DNA of 64,000 bases from Metridium senile (GCA_949775045.1 OX459104.1:18363819-18427818), one strand, 5' to 3'; positions 24,801 through 36,888 are shown, counted from the stretch's first letter. Translations and numbers: made by a program. Notes: a model not told the origin generated them from the letters alone.

Positions 24801-27582
24801 TTATAGTCTCCCATGCAGTCGTGATAGTACGTCTCCCTAGCGCGTGTCATTTAACGCTGTAGAAAGAGCAAATTATGCTCAAAAATGTATGGAATAAGTT
24901 TAATTTATAATGACACGCAATTATTTTTCAATTTTGTTATTGTGGTATAATGGTTTGTAACCAAAGGTTCATCTACCCCCATCAACGGTCACAAGTGGGC
25001 AGTGATTGAACAACGGCTTGCTCTATCAAAACATCATTAACCTATATATACAGCCACAGACAAAAAAACAAAACAAAAAAAACCCGAACAGTTGGTATAT
25101 AATTGACCATATATAGCCGTCCTTAAGAACATTGACGGCTTTGATATATACTTTAGTATAAATCATTATCACCAGCCATTAAATTAGAGCGCTAATTAAC
25201 TGATTATATCCATCAAACAAAATCAAATTGTTAGTGTACTGTAATAGTATTATTTAGTGACTATTAGTTATTATAAAAGACAAGTGAAGTTGTAATGAGG
25301 TATTGTTTCCTTTTGTATTTGATGTTTCTGTTTGAGTGATCGATACTGACAAATCGTGTTGAAATAAAGTCAATGTATGTCATATGTAAAACTACTGCAA
25401 TTTCTCCTGACATCCATATCTTAAGCTGAACTTTTGCACTTATACTAATTTTGAGGTGCTCTTTCTATTTCTGACGTGACCTGCATTGATATATTCATTT
25501 ATCTATTAATTATATCAAATAATGAAATTTGTAACACCGTAACAAACGTGTTTGTTTACTCCGACGAAGGTCTAAAACTCGAAACGTCAGTAAGTTAAGT
25601 CAACATTTTTTACGGTGTTACAAATTTCATTCTATTATTTATCGTTTATATCAAACACCGACGCAGCCTATACTAGTTTACTCGCTAGTTTCCAATTATT
25701 TGATCTATATCTATTGATCTATCCATTGATCTATCCATTGATCTATCCATTGATCTATATCCATTGATCTATCTATTGATCTATCCATTGATCTATCCAT
25801 TGATCTATCTATCCATTGATCTATCCATTGATCTATCTATCCATTGATCTATCTATCCATTGATCTATCCATTGATCTATCCATTGATCTATCCATTGAT
25901 CTATCTATCCATTGATCTATCTATCCATTGATCCATTGATTGTTCCTTGTAGCCAGTGCAGCACTAGTCGACCTTGAGGAGCTGTTCCAGTCAGGACGTA
26001 GCCCTGCCAGCGATTCTAGATGGAAGTACCTCGGCGCTCACAAGGACAGTTCCCAGGACAAACTGCCGAGATATCTAATGAACGAACTGAAGACGTATGT
26101 CGACCAATTGGAATCAGAAGACCCTATTTTGGATCTCCATGATCATGATAGTGAGGTCGCTAAGGAGTTGAAAAGGGAAATCGAGTCCATTAGGAAAGCT
26201 ATGCTTGACGAAGAACTACAGAGCAACGATCCCGTAAAGCTTAAACCTGGACAGAGTCATCCAATAGGTAAGTTATGGCGTCGAGAGATAGAATAAATGT
26301 ACCACGGGTATGTGCTGCTGGTTAGGGAAAGGTCTTGATCTGTTCAAATGTGCATTTACCCCAGTTTATTTTTAAAGAATTTAGAACTTGAACAAAAGAT
26401 GATAGGTCTTGTTTATCTTGGTTACGGTACAGTGGAACCCCGTTAATCCGGCCACCGAAGGGACAGCCCAAAGTGGCCGTATTAACGGGTTGGCCGCATT
26501 TTAAAGCAGGTAGATATTATAGAAAATTTATGGACATGCATTTCGTCGGGACCTAAAAAACTGGCCGCAATAACGGGGTGGCCGTATTATGCGGCTGGCC
26601 GTAAGGCGGGGTTCCACTGTACTTATTTATTTTATGAAACATTTCAAACACGGCGTCACGCAACACGGCTAACAATACAACACTTGTGGCGTGACAAGGA
26701 AGAGAACAACAAATCAAACAAGTTCACTCACACGGTGGTCCTGAGAAAAATCCCTTGCGGCAATAATATATACCTATTGACGCAATCAAAGACACAGTCC
26801 ACACTCTGAAGCCTGCAAAGGATGTCGGTATTTCTTCTCTTGTTATCAAATTATTCATAGCATATTTTGGCCGGTTGTACGTGTTTGTGTTATATGACCA
26901 TAACAAGTTGTTGCAGTGGTAGATGATGAAACGAATATTTCTTGAAAAACGTGTAATAAATAACAAATCAAGTCAATATAACCGACATCCTTTGCAGACT
27001 TTAGAGTGTGGACTGTAGGTTCGGCTGTGACGTCAACGATTTTTGAAATAGGTGTAATCAAACAAACTCAATTCACATGTACATAACCCATGCCCGAGCC
27101 GGTAGCTGTATCATATAAGACACCCATATATCGATGAGAATTATAGAGAACGATTAATATAGCCTCAAATAGGCGTCATTTTGGGTTTTGGGGAGAAATC
27201 GGGTTTTGAGTTTCCTGTGTCTAGGCCCAATGCTTCTCGCGGGTTTCACGACAACACAGGAACCCCAAATCCGATTTTCCCCAACACACAAAAGAACGCC
27301 TGTATTGCAGGCTACGATTATTATTACCACCACTCCCCCCTACGGCATGCAAGACACCCATATATCGATGAGAGAACGATTGATATTAATTGAAGTAAAT
27401 GTTCTCATTGTATGACGTGTGCAGATTGTGGAGCGTTTGGTTGCTGTTCTGACAACTCGAAGGCAGACGAAGAAGGAGAAGAAGGCTGTGCAAGTACGTA
27501 TCTTATGATAATGATGATGATGATGATTATGGTGATGATGATGATGGTGATGATGATGATAATAGTGATGATATGATGATGG

Positions 27583-27625
<43 letters not shown>

Positions 27626-29335
27626 AATTGTGATGATAATAATGATGATGATAATAATAATGATGACGACAATAATGATGATGATGATCGATGATGGTGA
27701 TAGGTATAATAATATTAATGATGATAATATCCACTAATACTCCATGTTCTTCTATAGGGAAATTATGTGAGGATATCTTCAAAAAAACGTGTGGTTCGTT
27801 CTCTTTTGTATCGAAGAAAAAAATGTGTCGTATGGCTTTCATCAGCAGGAAATGTCCGTATACTTGCAACACTTGCAGTAAGTGCCTTTTAGGGGGGGGG
27901 GGGGGGGATTATATGTCCACGTAATACAATAATAGCTTGAGAGGAGAGGGGAGGGGAGGGGAGGGGAGGGGATACATTTCAGCTTCTCTATATCTAATAT
28001 GATGTGTGATAAAATAGTTCTACAATGTTTTCTCGTGACATATAGTGAATATCCCACTCGTCACTTGTATTTTCTTTGCATACACACTCGCCTAATTGCT
28101 CTTGTGTATACTACAAATAAAATATATTCAATCTCCAATAGTTTGACAGGCTCTTGTGAACATTAACAACCAAGTATTTGAATGTTAACCCTTGAATGTT
28201 AACAACCATGTACAACCATGTATTTAAACATTAACAACCATGTATTTAAACATTAACAACCATGTATTTAAACATTAACAACCATGCATTTAAACATTAA
28301 CAACCATGTATTTAAACATTAACAACCATGTATTTAAACATTAACAACCATGCATTTAAACATTAACAACCATGTATTTAAACATTAACAACCATGTATT
28401 TAAACATTAACAACCATGCATTTAAACATTAACAACCATGTATTTAAACATTAACAACCATGTATTTGAACATTATCAACCATGTATTTGAACATTATCA
28501 ACCATGTATTTGAACATTATCAACCATGTATTTGAACATTATCAACCATGTATTTGAACATTAACAACCATGTATTTAAACATTAACAACCATGTATTTA
28601 AACATTAACAACCATGTATTTAAACATTATCAACCATGTATTTAAACATTATCAACCATGTATTTAAATATTAACATCCAAATTTGTATTTGAATATGTT
28701 CTGCAGAGGATATGGCTGCACCTCTAACCGTCTGTAAAACTCAGTACCCGTCTCAGTACTGTTGCTGGGATGGTAGAATTGGCACAGGACCTAACGGACA
28801 AGGCTGTAAACGTAAGCGAGCATGTTATTGTGTTTATATGATAATATGGTTTATACGGTATTATATACAATATGAGCGGCTGTTCTGTATAGGATATACA
28901 ACGGCGATCACGAGTCGAAGACGAGGGACTATATATCTCAAATAGATCGGACACGAATATTGTATAGTACTTATGAAAGTCAGACATTATTTCTTTCATA
29001 TTTTACTAAAAAATTGTCAAGATAAAAGTAAATCTGGTCGAGAAAATTCAAGATAAAACTTATGCAAATCACTGACGATCATATATCTAAGATACAACCT
29101 CGGCGTCACGGAAGTAAATTATTTTGTCAATTTCTCATTAATTATTCATGAATTTTATAAGATAAACATTTTGACTGTTTGCTGTTGTTATTTGTTAGCA
29201 TGCCTAGACCTCTACAGACCAGTATGTAATATATACAAGAAGGTTGGTGGAGGTTGCCAATCAAACTCCTGGCGAATCAGAACTTTTATGAACAAAAACT
29301 GCCCACACACCTGTGGATACTGCTCAAAAAAATAG
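21898..29335 (+). CDS. Secreted protein with two ShK modules and two CC/GC cysteine modules, 264 aa, complete
   Basis: Exons 21898-21946, 25953-26267, 27425-27493, 27758-27877, 28707-28811 and 29199-29335 join in phase 1 throughout and give 264 residues plus TAG. Residues 1-20 form a signal peptide (MKLFLFSVCALLFALNASAA). Residues 21-121 are acidic, Cys-free and helix-prone, resembling a propeptide. Module 1 (122-145) has GCC-x-D...GC; ShK 1 has cysteines 148, 156, 168, 177, 181, 184; module 2 (about 185-219) has CCWDG, GPNG and GC; ShK 2 has cysteines 221, 229, 239, 254, 258, 261. The CC..D..GP..GC modules resemble cassettes in papilin-like extracellular proteins (inference). Each module is one symmetric phase 1-1 exon. 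ShK folds occur in ion-channel-blocking peptides but also in many enzymes and matrix proteins; the long multidomain layout does not by itself indicate a venom component. The stop codon directly abuts a GTAAG donor, so the 3' UTR is probably spliced. Confidence 0.85.
22725..23250. repeat. Minisatellite of about 76 bp with a decayed hammerhead-like motif
   Basis: Seven to eight units containing TTACTGACGTTTAGGACG and GTCGGAGTAAAAATGGTAAC. The minus strand reads TTTACT-CCGACAA-AGGA..TCCT-AAACGTC-AGTAA, matching the dispersed family described at 25520-25695. It lies in intron 1 of the ShK gene. Confidence 0.85.
23260..24469. other. Intron 1 of the ShK gene: no gene recognised
   Basis: Contains a short direct repeat (TCATAAGCATCTATTTTA, about 23510-23580) and purine/pyrimidine-rich blocks near 24240-24340. 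A 102-codon open frame at 23705-24013 has no splice context or recognisable motif and is not annotated. Confidence 0.5.
24470..24620 (+). mobile_element. tRNA-derived SINE
   Basis: An A-box-like TTAGCTCAGTGGATAGAGC and a B-box-like GGTCTGAATTCAAACC are followed by a non-tRNA tail (GAGAAGAAGTTGCTGCCTTT). The stems are degraded, so this is a SINE and not a working tRNA gene. This tail style recalls anthozoan SINEs. Confidence 0.75.
24908..25144. repeat. Second copy of the 19003-19233 repeat
   Basis: Same block order as the first copy with scattered substitutions and short A-tract expansions. Confidence 0.85.
25520..25695 (+). repeat. Hammerhead-like dispersed repeat, copy in ShK intron 1
   Basis: Contains TTTACT-CCGACGA-A-stem-GAAAC-GTC-AGTAAG at 25555-25595 and then GTTACAAATTTCATTCTATT, ACACCGACGCAGCC and ACTCGCTAGTTTCC. 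Relatives: 30240-30665, 39726-39868, 49165-49330, 50575-50860, 60908-61052 and the arrays at 22725 and 32625. Confidence 0.85.
25696..25942. repeat. CTATCCATTGAT minisatellite abutting the exon 2 acceptor
   Basis: 10- to 14-bp units of ATCTATCCATTG fill the end of intron 1 up to about 10 bp before the acceptor TTGTAG of exon 2 of the ShK gene. Confidence 0.95.
26428..26621. mobile_element. pogo/Tc1-like MITE, 190 bp with TA target duplication
   Basis: TA-CAGTGGAACCCCG at the left and CGGGGTTCCACTG-TA at the right. The CAGTGGAACCCC terminus is typical of pogo-superfamily MITEs. Confidence 0.85.
26770..27057. mobile_element. TIR element, about 290 bp
   Basis: Left ACAGTCCACACTCTGAAGCC and GCAAAGGATGTCGGT are inverted on the right as ACCGACATCCTTTGC and AGAGTGTGGACTGT. 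Confidence 0.85.
27117..27385. repeat. Direct repeat flanking a small MITE
   Basis: AGACACCCATATATCGATGA occurs at about 27117 and 27350. Between them lies a palindrome with AAATCGGGTTTTG / CCAAATCCGATTTTCC. Upstream of ShK-gene exon 3. Confidence 0.75.
27505..27720. repeat. GAT microsatellite
   Basis: Triplet array filling the intron between exons 3 and 4 of the ShK gene. Confidence 0.95.
27892..27976. repeat. Poly-G tract and GGGGA repeat
   Basis: About 16 consecutive G, then GAGGGGAGGGGAGGGG units; potential G-quadruplex DNA just downstream of ShK exon 4. Confidence 0.85.
28180..28685. repeat. 22-bp minisatellite, over 20 copies
   Basis: Unit ACCATGTATTTAAACATTAA-CA with point variants (GCATTT, TTTGAACATTATC). 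Runs of identical variants suggest recent local amplification. Ends just before ShK exon 5. Confidence 0.95.
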
Positions 29336-29615
29336 GTAAGCAGGCTAGCCCTTTGGGATTCCTTTGTTGACGCGTGCGGGATTCCTGTGTTGAGATATTT
29401 GGCAGCGAAGAAATGGGGAAGAGTTAGGAGAAGAGAGCTCTTTTTTTGGCTGAACCTACATAACACTCAGTTGATGTAATGTATGCACAAAATCTATTGT
29501 ATTCTATTGTCGTTCTATCTATTGTATTACGTGTGATGCATTGTATTTTTATGAATACATTACATCAACTGCTTGCTACGTAGGCTCTCCCGTTCTTTTT
29601 TTCTCCTCACCACAG

Positions 29616-30150
29616 GAAGCCCGATGAAAAGAGATATAAGAGATGCCAGCGGAGGAGGCTAATGATTTCCGTTCGTTCTTTCATTCTAAGTTATACCATA
29701 TCCATCCATCCATCCATCCATTAATTAGTGAATTAAAACATTCATTCATTCTTTCATTCATTTGTCCGTCATAAGACTATCTGTCCGTCATAAGACTAGC
29801 TGTCCGTCATAAGACTATCTGTCCGTCATAAGACGATTTGTCCGTCATAAGACTATCTGTCCGTCATAAGACTATCTGTCCGTCATAAGACTATCTGTCC
29901 GTCATAAGACTATCTGTCCGTCATAAGACGATTTGTCCGTCATAAGACGATCTGTCCGTCATAAGACGACTTGACCGTCATAAGACGACTTGTTCGTCTT
30001 TCTAGCATACATACTTATTGTTCTTTTCTTTATCTTGTTGCAGTTCGATCATCCAAGTTGCATGCTTTGCCGGTTTTACTGGATTTGTTTGTTTGTTTGG
30101 GTTTTTGTTGGATTTTACTTATAGCTGAATAAAGACGCTTAATCAAATAT
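29616..30150 (+). other. Probable spliced 3' UTR exon and poly(A) signal of the ShK-module gene
   Basis: A donor GTAAG directly follows the stop codon at 29335, and CACCACAG at 29608-29615 is a good acceptor. AATAAA at 30128-30133 is the first convincing poly(A) signal. The exon would contain the 19-bp minisatellite at 29766-29998. This is an inference; transcripts would settle it. Confidence 0.5.
29766..29998. repeat. 19-bp minisatellite, about 12 copies
   Basis: Unit GTCCGTCATAAGACTATCT with variants ending GATTT or GACTT; lies in the presumed 3' UTR exon of the ShK gene. Confidence 0.95.
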
Positions 30151-30239
30151 ATCTCGTTCTTACTGAAGCTTGTTCTGTATTTACCATACAAATCACAACA
30201 TTATCTCACTATCATCACATTATTATATCGATAGTTATT

Positions 30240-30665
30240 ACAATGAAATTTGTAGGACCGTATACGAAAAGTGTTGACTTAACTTTACTAAAAGTAAACG
30301 GCGGTGTTACAAATTTCATTCTATTACCTATCGTTTAAATCAAGAACCGACGCAGCCTACATTAGTTTACTCGCTAGGCTAGTTTCTATTTCTATTTCAA
30401 ACAGTCAGTTACAAATGTCATTCTATTACCTATCGTTTATATCAAACAAAGACGCAGCCTATACTAGTTTACTCGCTAGTTTCTATTTTTTACGGTGTTA
30501 CAAATTCCATTCTATTACCTATCGTTTATATCAAACACCGACGCAGCCTATACTAGTTTACTCGCTAGTTTCTATTTCTTACGGTGTTACAAATTTCATT
30601 CTATTGCCTATCGTTTATATCAAACACCGACGCAGCCTATACTAGTTTACTCGCTAGTTTATATT
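30240..30665. repeat. Hammerhead-like family: partial tandem copies
   Basis: Four repeats of GTTACAAATTTCATTCTATT...ACGCAGCCTATACTAGTTTACTCGCTAG split below 20 bases: landmarks CGACGCAGCCTA and TTTACTCGCTAGTTTC. The ribozyme-like core is lost in this cluster. Confidence 0.85.
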
Positions 30666-30892
30666 GATATTTTTACATCATTTGCTTGTTATCATTCACT
30701 TTTTTATTTTCGTTTCTTGATAAACAGAATCGAAATATGGCGTCCAATTCTAATAACTATTGTTCTTGACTGGCTAGTTTCTCATACATGTGAAAACTCC
30801 ATATGCATTGTGCTTCAACCTGAACCCGAGGCTAGTCAGTCAAGAACAATAGTAGTTAAAATTGAACGCCATCCGTCATCATCGTTGTCGTC

Positions 30893-30933
30893 GACGTGGT
30901 CATCACCACCATCATCATCATCATCATCACCAT

Positions 30934-30995
<62 letters not shown>

Positions 30996-31009
30996 CCACC
31001 ATCATCATG

Positions 31010-31041
<32 letters not shown>

Positions 31042-31139
31042 CCATCATCACCATCATCATCATCATCATCATCAAAAGCATCATCGCAATCATCATCCTT
31101 ATCAATATCATCGTTTTAGTCGACGTGTTCACCACCACC
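30893..31139. repeat. CAT microsatellite
   Basis: Nearly pure CAT triplets, intergenic between the ShK gene and MAM-trypsin paralogue 1. Confidence 0.95.
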
Positions 31140-31159
31140 ACTAGTTCAATTCGGTGAAT

Positions 31160-31640
31160 ACATTTATTCCAGGGTCGTGACGAGGGGTGTTGGATCAGGG
31201 ATTACATGCTTGGGATCGGGGATCACATAGTCCAAATCAGCTGGAATCAGGGATCACAGAAGAAGGATCAGGCCGATATCGTATGAATAAATTCAGAGAT
31301 CAGCTAGAACATTTTTTGTGGGATCAGGGATGAGAACATTTTTGTGGGATCAGCCAGATCAAAATACGCGAGCTTTTGGGATCACAGAAGAGGGATCAGG
31401 ATCGTATGAATAAATTCAGGGATCAGAACATTTATCAGGGATCAAAATACTCTCCTTTTGGGATCAGGGATCAAAATACTCTCCTTTTGGGATCAGGGAT
31501 CAAAATACTCTCCTTTTGGGATCAGGGATCAAAATACTCTCCTTTTGGGATCAGGGATCAAAATACTCTCCTTTTGGGATCAGGGATCAAAATACTCTCC
31601 TTTTGGGATCAGGGATCACATTTTGTATAAAAATCGGGAT
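31160..31640. repeat. GGGATCA-based minisatellite, 29-bp core unit
   Basis: Degenerate GGGATCA repeats converge on six clean copies of a 29-bp unit (TCAAAATACTCTCC...GGGATCAGGGA) at 31440-31615. Confidence 0.9.
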
Positions 31641-31884
31641 CAATGACGAGAAAACATCCCTGGTCACCACTCTGACTATTCGCTTACACATGCACTGCTT
31701 ATTCATGCATTCTTGCATTCCTATCTACATCCCAGTTTGTCATCGTTTTTATACCAACTAATACATTCATTCATTTACCTATTCACCCTTTCGACACTTT
31801 ATATCTATCTATTTTCCATTTTCGCATTCTACGACAAAAGTTGATGAAAATGTTTAATGTACACATACTAAGTACTTATATATT

Positions 31885-32195
31885 GACTGAGTGGGATGGC
31901 CGTACGTACGGGAAAATATTTGGCTCGCGGTCATGACATACGGACCTCGCGCGTACAAATGACCAAGAGCCAAATATTTTCCCGTACGGCACGACCTAAC
32001 TCAGTCAATAAGTTTTTTATCATATTACCCACTCTTTTTCATTTAGCTTGATTGATTGAGGAAGCCATTTCGAGTAGCAGGTCCGTACGTGTTTGTACGG
32101 ACCAGGTGAAAAAAAGCCATACCGACACCGGCATCACGTGCTTTTTCCGAAGGTTTTCTTAAGAGCGCGCGCCGGGCAAAATACGGGTCACATGA
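31885..32195. mobile_element. Second copy of the 12215-12502 MITE
   Basis: Shares GGGAAAATATTTGGCTCG, CCAAATATTTTCCCGTACGG and GAGTAGCAGGTCCGTACG. Confidence 0.8.
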
Positions 32196-32620
32196 TTAAC
32201 AGTCTTAAGCTTAAAAATGTAATAATATCTTTATCTAATCAACCTTATATACAAATATACGGTGGATTTACAATAAACAGAAGAATAAAACTTGAACTAT
32301 AAAAAATGATATACATAATATGTCTATTATTATGGTAAATTATGAGAGCATGTGAAAGCACCCCGTGAACGTGGGCCGTATCCTTTTTAAAATATCGAAG
32401 TTGGCGCTGTAAAAGCAAAAATGTCCCAAGCATTGTAACATGATCGTTGACTATACAAAACTGATTTCCATCTGATTCAACAATAAGGGCGAATGTTTAT
32501 GCGCTAAAAGCATCATAACACTTCTTTTTGTAAACACGATATAAGTGGTTGTTGACTTGTTCAGCTGCAGTTCTTGTTATAGTTTTGTTTACTCTATTTG
32601 ATCTCACTACGAATAAACAA
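32196..32620. other. Intergenic DNA, nothing recognised
   Basis: Unique AT-rich sequence with no exon-like signal. Confidence 0.5.
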
Positions 32621-32624
32621 TAAA

Positions 32625-33195
32625 CACGATAACTAGCGGTTAAACTAGTGTGTACTGCGTCGGTGTTTCTAATGAAACAATTGGAGTAAAAATGTACGAT
32701 AACTAGCGGTTAAACTAGTGTGGACTGCGTCGGTGTTTCTAATGAAACAATTGGAGTAAAAATGTACGATAACTAGCGGTTAAACTAGTGTGGACTGCGT
32801 CGGTGTTTCTAATGAAACAATTGGAGTAAAAATGTACGATAACTAGCGGTTAAACTAGTGTGGAGTGTGTCAGTCTTTCTAAGGAAGCAATTGGAGTAAA
32901 AATGTACGATAACTAGCGGTTAAACTAGTGTGGACTGCGTCGGTGTTTCTAATGAAACAATTGGAGTAAAAATGTACGATAACTAGCGGTTAAACTAGTG
33001 TGGAGTGTGTCAGTCTTTCTAAGGAAGCAATTGGAGTAAAAATGTACGATAACTAGCGGTTAAACTAGTGTGGACTGCGTCAGTGTTTCTAAGGAAACAA
33101 TTACAGTAAAAATGTACGATAACTAGCGGTTAAATTAGTGTGGAGTGTGTCAGTGTTTCTAAGGACACAATTGCAGTAAAAATGTATAATAAATA
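32625..33195. repeat. 68-bp minisatellite upstream of MAM-trypsin paralogue 1
   Basis: Eight units containing ACTAGCGGTTAAACTAGTG, GACTGCGTCGGTGTTTCT and GGAGTAAAAATG, segments of the hammerhead-like family. Alternating unit variants (CGTCGG / TGTCAG) show higher-order structure. Confidence 0.95.
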
Positions 33196-33514
33196 TAATA
33201 GCAGATTGTTGACTGCGGTAGTGTTTCTGATTGAACGCTATACAAATGCCGTATGTTTAGCTATCTACACGTCAATTACTAAACGGAGCGTACTAATAAT
33301 TCTTTGTGCTGCGGCATAAAGTAATTATTTGTTCTGTTTAACGAATATATGTTTTTAGTCATCTGTTCCATTAAGTGTATCAACACCATTGTCATCAACA
33401 AAGGAAATTGTTATATCAGCTGTGAAAAGTTCTTCACCGACCGCTAGCTAGCTGGTCTATATAGCTTGATATACAATCACTTGGTCGTACTATAGCAGCG
33501 TACATACTCTAACG

Positions 33515-36500
33515 ATGATATCTCTACTCGTGTTGTGTCTGGCCGTGACGGCCTATGCTGGATCAGGTACGTTAAGGGGAAAATTGGGAGGGAGGAGAGA
33601 GAGAGGGAAGAGTAATATTGTATAGTCGTCGGGAATGTTCAAAACGTCCCCTACAAAATACTGAGAGTCCGGAAAAAGGGCGTGGTTAGTGCGATTGAAC
33701 CCCCTTAAAGATACCAAACAACTCCCCCAACTAAGACCCTGTCTAATCGATATAGAAATTAAAGTTAATTTTTGTCTTACTATTTTTCCTGTTTTAGTTG
33801 ACTTCATCTGTGACTTCGCTAATAGCAAATGCGGAATGGTGCAGAGGACTGACGATGACTTTGACTGGTCAATGGGATGGGGTGAGTGCTTCATAGTTAG
33901 CTACTATCGACTAGAGCGGTCAAATGCCCGTCTTGTTTTTTTTCCCATGTGATTTGGCCAATCAATTTACTCTAAAATGTGGTACAAAGAAAAAACCCAG
34001 AATATTCAATAGTCAAAAATAGAGCGAAGCGCCATCACAGCGCTCCCGGCAGTCTCAGCGATCATAGCGTTTGTAGTTGGAACCAGGCTTAACAATTGAA
34101 CGACAAACAATAGCTGTATATATTAGTTCCCAGTGTATTAGTTGTTTTAAAGCCTTGCCTTCCAAAGAAGCGTTCTAGTGGAGGGTTTTGGACAATGGGG
34201 TTCCTGTGTTATCTTTTAGTTTACTGCGGATACGTACATGCAAACACAGCGGTCAAACGACTACGCATGCGTGGCAAAATTTCACAGCGGTAATTTTGCC
34301 ATTGTGAACATTAGGATTTGCGGATTTGAAGTCGATTTATAAGATATAAGATTGAAGTTTCGTGTACACAACTTTGTTATATTGTAAAGCTACCATGAGT
34401 CTATACTTTTGGATTTTTGTTTAATTTTTTTTTTTTTGTATTTTGAGAAAAAAGCGAAGAAAGTCGTACACTCCATCGTTTTTGATAGAATCCGTACGAA
34501 TGTCAGATTTGTGTGCTGGATCATTTTACTTTTTTTTCGCGCATGCGTGGTCGTTTGACCGCTGTGTTATCCACGTCTTCAATTCAAGTTACCTTGGTAG
34601 TATTTTTATCTTATTGCAGAGGATATGTACATTGACAACTACTACGCTTTTGCCGGTGATAAAGCTAAGCTACAGACTCCTTACAAATACTCGTTTGACA
34701 ATGGCAACAAGTGTCTTAGCTTCACATACCATCTAGATGGACCCAATGTTGGCTCGCTTAACGTCTATGTAGCTGGTCAAAAAGTCTGGTCAAAAGTGGG
34801 CGACCAGGGCCCTGCCTGGCATAAGACTTTGTTTAGAATCCCTGTCACACAAGGCTCACACAAGGTACTTACACGAGCGTTACGATCACTTGTGAAAAGA
34901 GCAAAATCGCATAACATATAATATACTCCAAAATTACAAGTGTCATCCTGAGTTTTGGTGTGCGGTATTTCTATAATTAAAACCGCAAAAGATAGCAATT
35001 ATATTTTCAAGTTTTATTCTATGATACGATAGATTAACATATTTCTCTGCTGTGACATTACTTTAAAGATCGTTCTTTCTTGTGAAAATTAGAATTGTAC
35101 GAACACAATATATTCCAAAATTACAAGGGTCATCCTGAGTTTTGGTGCGGTATTTTCACAATTAAAACCGCAGAAAAAGAACAGTTTTCAAGTTCTATTC
35201 TGTGATACGCTATTTTTACACATATTCCTCTAATCATTTCATTCATTCATTCAATCTTCCATCTTTTCATCCATTTATGTACTTACTTACCTCCCCTATT
35301 ATCTGATGTCTTGTGTTCCAGGTAATCTTTGAAGCAGTAGTCGGCAGCGGTTCGTACACTGACCTAGCGCTCGATGACGTCATGCTGGAAACCTGTCAAT
35401 CAACAGTCAGTAAGTCCTGTCACATTATCATAATATATGCATTATAAACTAGCATTAATGTTATAAAATATTTTCATTTCAAAATGTTTAATTTTTTTAA
35501 ATATTTTTTGAATTGTTTTTTTTCTTTTTATCTTTTAGCACCAGCTCCTCCAACACAAGGTCCTACTCCACCACCCCCTACACAAGCCCCAACCCCACCA
35601 CCCCCACCACCCCCTACAGCAACACAAGCCCCACCTCCTCCTGTCACCCAGGCACCTACCCAACCCCCATCAGGTAAGACCTATGCCCATGTGATGTAAG
35701 TTTTGATTAATATGGTGCATGTGTACTCATTGTTGAGAAAGACTGTTAGTGTTTGTTCTGGTGTTTGAATAGAATGAACCAAGGTGTAAGTCATGATTGT
35801 AATAAACCTGATCATTATGAATGGTCTGTCTGTCCAGGTTCTTGTAGTTTATATTCACTATGGTGTATTTTACTGGCTAGTTTCCATATATGTCATATAT
35901 TGTTGATATTATAAATGGTCTGTCTGTCCAGGTTCTTGTAGTTTATATTCACTATGGTCTATTTTACTGGCTAGTTTCCATATATGTCATATATTGTTGA
36001 TATTATGAATGGTCTGTCTGTCCAGGTTCTTGAAGTATATATTCACTATGGTGTATTTAACTGGCTAGTTTCCATATATGTCATATATTGTTGATATTAT
36101 AAATGGTCTGTCTGTCCAGGTTCTTGTAGTTTATATTCACTATGGTCTATTTTACTCGCTAGTTTCCATATATGTCATATATTGTTGATATTATGAATGG
36201 TCTGTCTGTCCAGGTTCGTGTGGTGTTCGTCCCAGTACCAGGATAGTAGGTGGTACAGATGCTAACCATGGTGACTGGCCCTGGCAGGCTCTTCTACAGT
36301 ACGCCCCAACTGGTGCCCAGTTCTGTGGTGGTGCACTCGTCCATCCACAGTGGGTGGTTACCGCGTCTCATTGTATGGACAGTGTAGATGCAGCTAATGT
36401 TATTGTCAGGTCAGAAAACTATAATAATGATGACGATGATATAATATAATATGATGATGATAATAATGATGACGATGATATAATATAATATGATGATGAT

Positions 36501-36888
36501 AATAATGATGACGATGATATAATATAATATGATGATTATAATAATGATTATGATGATTTTTCTTATATGATTATGATGGTGATATGATGATATAGTATAA
36601 TCATGATGATGATGATGAAAATTATATAATGATGATAATAATGATAATGATGATTATAATAGCGATTATGATGATAATGTTGATGAAAATGATTGTGATG
36701 ATGATATTGCTTATATGATGATGATGGTAATGATACATATATAATTATGATAATGATGATGATGATAATAATGATAATGATAATGATATGATGATCATTG
36801 ATCATAATGCTGATAATGATAATGATGATTATAATAGTGATGATGATAATGTTGATGATAATGATAATGATAGTATTGATGATAATGT

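Noticed and set aside
28180..28685. CRISPR-like array of 22-bp repeats
   Set aside because: Contiguous units with no unique spacers; intronic minisatellite.
29766..29998. CRISPR-like array of short repeats
   Set aside because: 19-bp head-to-tail units without spacers in an animal gene; a minisatellite.
31376..31761. Frames with DQNTLLLGSGIKI-type repeats
   Set aside because: 29-bp minisatellite read in three frames.
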